Position numbers and translations under genes: made by a program. From assembly GCA_026214975.1 (NCBI GenBank), contig CM047813.1, forward strand, positions 35,621,871 to 35,685,870: DNA of 64,000 bases. The letters run 5' to 3'. Source of the stretch: Gentiana macrophylla (taxonomy: Eukaryota > Streptophyta > Magnoliopsida > Gentianales > Gentianaceae). The notes beneath the pieces are model-generated. The model was not told the DNA's origin and did not search any database. It worked only from the letters and a program-made list of their open reading frames with translations. The number at the start of each line of letters is the position of its first letter. Position 1 is the stretch's first letter. This document shows, one piece after another, positions 58,640 through 64,000 of this stretch.

Positions 58640-60160
58640 GTGGTGGAAGCCATGAATTACGAAATGGAATCCATGAAAGACAACCAAGTTTGGAACTTAG
58701 TTGATCCACCCGAGGAATAGTTCCCATAGGGTGTAAATGGGTCTTTAAGAGAAAGACCGACATGGACGGATAACGTGACTACCTACAAGGCTAGGTTGGT
58801 GGCAAAGGATATAAGCAAAGACAAGGAGTTGACTATGACGAAACCTTTTACTTTGTTGCCATGTTAAAATCCATTAGAATTTTGCTTGCTATTGCAAAGA
58901 TACCATGATTACGAAATCGGCGGATGGATGTGAAAACGACTTTCCTTAACGGGAACTCGCATGCGAGGAAGTGTATATGACACGGCTTTGAGGTTTCACA
59001 ACCAATGACACCAGGATGGTGTGTGAACTGCAAAGATCCATTTATGGACTAAAGCAAGCTTCGAGGAGTTGGAATCTTCGCTTTGATGAGATAATCAAAC
59101 AGTTTGATTTCATCAAAAGCGAAGATGAGCCTGTGTTTACAAGAAGGTTAGTGGGAGTGCCATTGTGTTCTTAGTGCTTTATGTGGATGACATATTGCTC
59201 ATAGGGAATGATGTGCCTATGTTACAATCAGTCAAAGCTTGGTTATCCAAGAACTTCTCAATGAAGGACTTGGGTGAGGCGACCTACATTCTAGGAATAA
59301 AGATCTATAGAGATAGATCTAAAAAGGTTGCTTGGTCCGTCATGATCCACCTATATAGACAAGATCTTGAAGAGATTCGACATGGAGCGATCCAAGAAAG
59401 GATTGCCGCCCATGTCACATGGGTCTACTGTCCAAGGAATGAGTCCTAAGACAGAGAGGAGGAAAGGGCACAAATGAGTAAAGTCCCTTATGCTTCGCAA
59501 TTGGGTCTATCATGTATGCCATGTTATGCACAAGACCGGATGTCTCGTACCCTCTTAGTATGACTAGCGGTACTGTCCCAATCCAGGTGATGGTCACCGG
59601 ATTGTCTTTGTCAAGAATATCCTTAAGTACTTGAGGCGTACTAGGGATATGTTCCTGGTTTTCGGAATGATGATTTAGTATTACGAGGTTACCACGGATG
59701 CGGTTTCCAAGCGACAAGGATGACTTCAAGTCACAATCTGGATTTGTTTTCACGCTTAACGGCGGAGCGATGGTGGAAGAGTTCCAAGCGAGGAGACTAC
59801 TGCGCAGATTCTACAACGGAAGCCGAATACATAGCGACCTCGGAGGCGGCAAAGAGCGATTTGGATGAAGAAGTTCATTCTCGAACTTGGTGTGTTTCCC
59901 TCCATTGAAGGTCCAAAGGCCTGCATCGTGATAATAATGGAGCGATATCTCGATCAAAGGAACCAAGGTCTCATCGAAGTCCAAACATGTGCTACGGCGC
60001 TATCACTTGATTAGAGAGATAGTAGATAGAGGAGATGTAAAGATAGAAAAGTCCACACGGATGATAATATAGTGATCCGTTAACCAAGGCATTGTCTCAA
60101 GCTAAGCATGAGAAACATGTTCACTTGCACGGGCTTAGGCATATGGGTGATTGGCTTTAG
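58640..60160 (+). pseudogene. Reverse transcriptase and RNase H of the 9.5-kb copia
   Basis: RT motifs are scattered over several frames: NQVWNLVDPP near 58685, ARLVAKxYKQRQGVDY near 58795 and FLVLYVDDILLIGNDV at 59165-59212. MKDLGEATYILGIKIYRDRS follows near 59260. RNase H shows DSTTEAEYIATSEAAK near 59805 and RDNNGAIS near 59928. One- and two-base gaps break the frame many times, so nothing longer than about 185 codons stays open. Confidence 0.88.
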
Positions 60161-60164
60161 GCCA

Positions 60165-60174
60165 AGTGGGAGAT
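60165..60174 (+). other. Polypurine tract region
   Basis: AAGTGGGAGAT directly precedes the 3' LTR start TGTTGG at 60175, as expected for plus-strand priming in copia elements. Confidence 0.75.
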
Positions 60175-61978
60175 TGTTGGAAATGTGTCCTAAACCCAAT
60201 CGGGTCGGACCGGATCCGACCGGTCGGGTCATTCTGATCTATTTAGTTCATGTAATAACTTTATTATGATTAATAAAAGCACTTATGTTATTATATATTG
60301 TTTGTCTTCATATTATTTGTTGTATATATATAGTAACGTCCCTAGTATCGATCATGATAGAGAAACCATGATAGTGATTATGGTTGATGAGATCTCTAAT
60401 CACTATAACAAGGTTGGTACTTAAATGTCTCTAGTCTTACATATTATCAAATGGGACATTGATAGTATAATCGGACTAACACGTTTGGATGTCTTCTATC
60501 TTTTAGAAGATAGGGATAGATCTCGTCTATCGAAGTGTAGAGACACTTGACCGTATGCGTGGACGTGTATTAGAGAATGCGTCGTTAGGCGACCACTTTT
60601 ACATTAAGTGTCACACTATGTGGCGGTTGTGTAATTATCCTTTTGACCGAGTCTTCATGGCATCACGGTGTGGATTGTCATGCTTTGACACTATTGAGAT
60701 TTCTCCTAACCACGGGCGATCATGCGGTAGTGATTGGGTATGATATTGAAGCATCGGAGTATACATGATTGGTCGTCCGGGAATCGCGTATCCTATGATT
60801 GGGATTGAATATCCGAAATGGCCTTCTTATAAGGAATGTCTAGCTCTCGAGAATCTTTGCAAAGTGGGAGTAAATGTGTTATTCGAGAGAGCATGATATC
60901 CAGATTATAAGATACGATCGTCAATGTATTGACACTCGAGATCTGATCGTATGGATATTATTATAGCGATAGGATTGTAAGTTACACGATAATCGCTTCA
61001 CATGAAAGGTAGTAGTCATTGCTTTTGACTATTCCGATGATTGGGGTCACGGTGTGTTGCTTGAAGACGCTATCCCGTGATCGTTAGGTATGAAGGGCAT
61101 TTTAGTAAATTGCACTTTGTGTCTCATGCCAACATATTCGGAAGCCTATCGGGTCACACACATATGAACATCGAGTCGGATTAAAATGCGGTTATAGTTG
61201 ATAACCAAATAAGGAAAGTTTATCTCAGACTATAAAGGTTATAGTGGTAAATTAATATGGTGGTATTTATTTATTATGAATAAATAAAATACAAGATATT
61301 AATTATATATAAATTAGATTAATTAAAGAATATTCGGAAGTCAATCTTTTGGGATATGGGCGCCACTTTTTGAGTGTACAAGATACACTTGGATTGTGCA
61401 CTTTAATTAATAAGATTACCATAATATTAATACAAGATATTAATTGATTTTGAAAAAATAGATTTATGGTAATAAGATAATTATAATCAATATATGATAG
61501 TGACAAAATAAATTATAATTAAAGAGATAAATCAATCTAGTTGATTTTCCTTATTTTATTAGAAAAAGGTTTTCTTCTCCTACACTACTATTGGGGCGCC
61601 ACCTCCTACATAAAAGGAAGTGGGTGTCAAGCTCTTTTGTACAACACAATTGCAAGAGTTCATAATTCTTGTGTAAAATAGAGAGCTCTCCATAGTGAGT
61701 TTGTGAGGAAGAAAAGGTCCGATCTAGCGACCGGAGTTTTTCCGATAGCAATCAAGAGGATTCCGCGAGGGGTTCGTGTGGATTAGCGATAGAGGCCGGA
61801 CGCGTGGGCGGCTTGCGCGTTGAACTACTCTCCGTTGGCGGTCAAAGCGACGATCTTGTAGATCATCCAAGGTATAACCGTCAAACTACTTAACGTGTTT
61901 GTTGCATTAAACGAAGAACGATCTAGAAAAGGAAATCAAATTTTAATTTCATTGCGTTAAACTAGTGATTTCCTTACA
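60175..61978 (+). repeat. 3' LTR of the 9.5-kb copia
   Basis: It starts TGTTGGAAATGTGTCC and ends CCTTACA, followed by the GCGGA duplication and LINE sequence. It is co-linear with the 5' LTR. Confidence 0.93.
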
Positions 61979-61983
61979 GCGGA

Positions 61984-63203
61984 GGGCCACACCATCGGTT
62001 ACCCAAGTACCTGAGTTATCTTTTAAGCACATAACATTATTCTTCCCCTTCTGCGTTGTGTGGACATGTGAAAATACCGCGTGTTGCATTCTCCATCTTC
62101 AATCCAATCTAGTCACGATTTTTGAAATCAATAAATTTCTTCTTGTGCCAAAATGTCATCGTATTCTTGTATGAGTTCCGAAGTCAATTTTGTCAAGAAG
62201 TTCGATGGAGCTTTCGAAATGGCTAGTTGAATTCCCGCTATTCTCTTTTTGTACTTCTGTTTTCGATAAAAAAATGTTGCCGAAAACCTGTTTGTTCCAT
62301 TCATTTAGTTTGAGTGCAAAGAGATCAATGGTCCCTGGATGTCATCATCCACAACAACCCAATTAGTCGAAAGGAAGGAGGGAAAGGCGTTGTGTTTCAT
62401 CCAACAAGCCTAGAAGTGAAAAGGTTTAACCGCTGCAAGATTTTCCCGAGGGTGTTCCGAGTCGAACAAGATCGGACAATGATCAGAATGTACACGTGGG
62501 AGATGATAGACATTTGATTCAGAAAGTGATCCCACTATCTATTGTTGCAAAGGGACTGGTCTAGGCGTTTCTCAATTCCATTTGTGTTGTGAGGAGAGCT
62601 GGACCAGGTAAAACGAGGTCCATGGAATGGCAATTCGAGTAGATCTACATGCTCAATAAGGTCCGGAAGGCCATTGACAGAAGCCCCCATAACAGGCCTA
62701 CCTCATCTTTTATCAATAGGATGGATAACTTGGTTTAGGTCCCCAATAATGCAAATAGGTAGTGCAATAATAGAGATGACGTAATCCAAAACTTCTCAAA
62801 GGTCTTCCCTGACAGTAGGAGTGGGGGAAGCATAATTAAAAACAATGATGAAATCCGCAACATTACCTCGCACGGCAACCATAATAATACATTGGCCTGT
62901 AGCTAGCAAAAGTCGTAGATCAATAGAGGATATGTCCCAGAAGATCCACAAGCCTCCGCTGAAACCCCTCGCTTCCACCACAGTTAAATGGGTAAAATTA
63001 AAACGCCTGAGAATGCGGTCCGCTTTAGAACTTGGGACCTTTGTTTTCATAAGAAAAAGAACATTCGGTCTACTGTCAGCTTGCAGGGCTTTTAAATGTC
63101 TGAAAAAGTTAGACATGAGCTTCATTGGGAGATGTTTATAAGGGTATTCACGGCTTGTCCAGAGCAAGGGGATTTGTCGCATTTGTAATCTGCATTGGTT
63201 CAC
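61984..63203 (-). pseudogene. LINE ORF2, 5' half (endonuclease), split by copia
   Basis: On the minus strand the endonuclease starts near 63200. LKALQADSRPNVLFLMKTKV near 63090 holds the usual E/K position of the first active-site block (K here where ETK is normal). GFSGGLWIFW follows near 62960 and VFNYASPT near 62840. A SDH-like block near 62470 and the connector (RGRIMLCA-type) reach 61984, where the copia insertion begins. Stops and shifts are frequent. The reading continues at 52489. Confidence 0.85.
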
Positions 63204-64000
63204 TCGTCATATTAAGGGGCGAGCTATCCGGTGGATTCGATTTCACATAGAGCTGTTCAATTTGCCTAGCACTTTCTTCTGCAAGTTGGGAATCAGCTGT
63301 CACAGCTTTCTTAATTGCAGGCAAGACATTGATACCTGCATTAATCAGTCTGCTGCGAACGTTTGTGATGTCGGTGAGGGGAGCTTGGCTCATAGAAGAG
63401 AACTGGAAGTTGCAAGTGGGGGTATAGTTCATGGTGAATGTAGTTGCTGCCTTGTAATGTGTTTGAGGAGATTGAACTCTTGCCACGTTTAGCTGTGTGG
63501 GAACGCCACCCCTGCCCCTGCCCCTACCACGTGTGTTCGTGGTTCGATCCCCTCTAGTAGTTTGTCAAAAGTTGGCCTGTGGTTGTATTGGGGGATACTC
63601 TAAAATTGTTGCTGCAAAGTATCAACTGAGACCCCGACATTTTCCTCATCGGTTTCATCCGTCAAAATAGAGAACCTGGAACCATTGTGGTGGTTGCGGT
63701 ATTAGCATTTGGGGCATTTGGCCGGTGTTGTGAGGCTTCGAATGTGTCTCCTCCAATATTATTAGGTTCAGCTGTTGGGTTGGGGTCTTTGGTGGGGGCT
63801 CTTTGGGCATTTTGCCTCCTTCTACGTGTTGGGGCTAGCATCCAATGACCAAAGGGGTTGGCATCCGTAGGGGCATCGTGAACTTCGGGAGCCTTGGTGG
63901 TAGTTGTGTCCATTTCCTGCATTTTCTGGGGACATTCCTCCGTTTTATGGCCATACACACCACACCCAAAGCAAACCATGTGTAGACCCTCATATTCAAT
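63148..64000 (-). pseudogene. LINE ORF1 (gag-like, CCHC knuckle)
   Basis: A minus-strand frame at 63979-63662 begins with CFGCGVYGHKTEEC, a CX2CX4HX4C zinc knuckle, followed by a Thr/Pro/Asn-rich linker. A second frame (63486-63148) continues ORF1 with SRLINAGINVLPAIKKAV and ends at 63148, overlapping the ORF2 start. This is the usual C-terminal layout of plant L1-type ORF1, an RNA-binding protein. The N-terminal part lies beyond the window. Confidence 0.85.

Larger units (their letters stand above)
52490..61978 (+). mobile_element. Full-length Ty1/copia element, 9.5 kb, inside a LINE
   Basis: It is flanked by the 5-bp duplication GCGGA (52485-52489 and 61979-61983). LTRs of 1814 and 1804 bp start TGTTGGAAA and end in CCTTACG and CCTTACA. 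A tRNA-Met-like primer site follows the 5' LTR and a purine tract precedes the 3' LTR. The domain order gag knuckle, integrase, RT, RNase H marks it as copia. It is inserted in the minus-strand LINE, which continues on both sides. Confidence 0.95.

Noticed and set aside
1..64000. CRISPR arrays, tRNA or rRNA genes
   Set aside because: No regularly spaced short repeats with unique spacers were seen, and no tRNA or rRNA genes were recognised. The only tRNA-like words are retroelement primer-binding sites.

Overview
This is eudicot nuclear DNA, probably from an asterid. The reasons are plant non-LTR and LTR retrotransposon families, hAT, Mutator-like and Harbinger-like elements, an AT-rich background and an intronless plant sphingolipid desaturase. 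The window is a transposon graveyard. Only one gene looks intact: a cytochrome b5-fused delta-8 sphingolipid desaturase (minus strand, 48462-49805). Three other host-type remnants are visible: one exon like mitochondrial ATP synthase beta (11278-11361), a broken Mo25-like exon pair (25952-26335, minus) and a broken cold-shock-domain gene (45965-46250).

Left part (1-22.7 kb): The 5' part of a LINE ORF2 (29-1375) is cut by an endogenous caulimovirus-like segment. That segment forms a large inverted repeat of its coat-protein gene (arms 1369-2230 and 2655-3518). It abuts a minus-strand Ty3/gypsy gag-pol remnant (3939-6751, LTR to its right) and then a second gypsy remnant with PBS and LTR end (8900-9830). 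A gene-poor stretch follows. Next is a nest at 13717-19725: an LTR with a TGGCGCC primer site (18348-19725), a 5'-truncated LINE with target-site duplications (15779-18315) and a TGTTGG/CCAACA LTR with a GGAGG duplication (13918-15615). A Mutator-type MITE (20469-20640) and an LTR fragment follow.

Middle (22.7-41.7 kb): There is a truncated minus-strand Ty1/copia (22671-25066), a Harbinger-type element (29082-29814) and a complete copia with LTRs and TSD (30283-34875) whose 5' LTR has lost its TATA box. Next is a Mutator-type element (35046-41234, 9-bp TSD) that carries a whole hAT transposon (35753-40996, 8-bp TSD) inside it. A hAT MITE (41415-41665) lies just beyond.

Right part (41.7-64 kb): This holds a minisatellite-rich, retroelement-bearing stretch (41.95-44.88 kb), the cold-shock pseudogene, the desaturase, and one minus-strand LINE split in two (50226-52489 and 61984-64000) by a 9.5-kb copia element with about 1.8-kb LTRs and a GCGGA duplication (52490-61978).

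No operon-like or pathway clustering is present. The layout is explained by layered insertion, and many boundaries can be read exactly from target-site duplications. All mobile-element genes seen carry stops or frameshifts.
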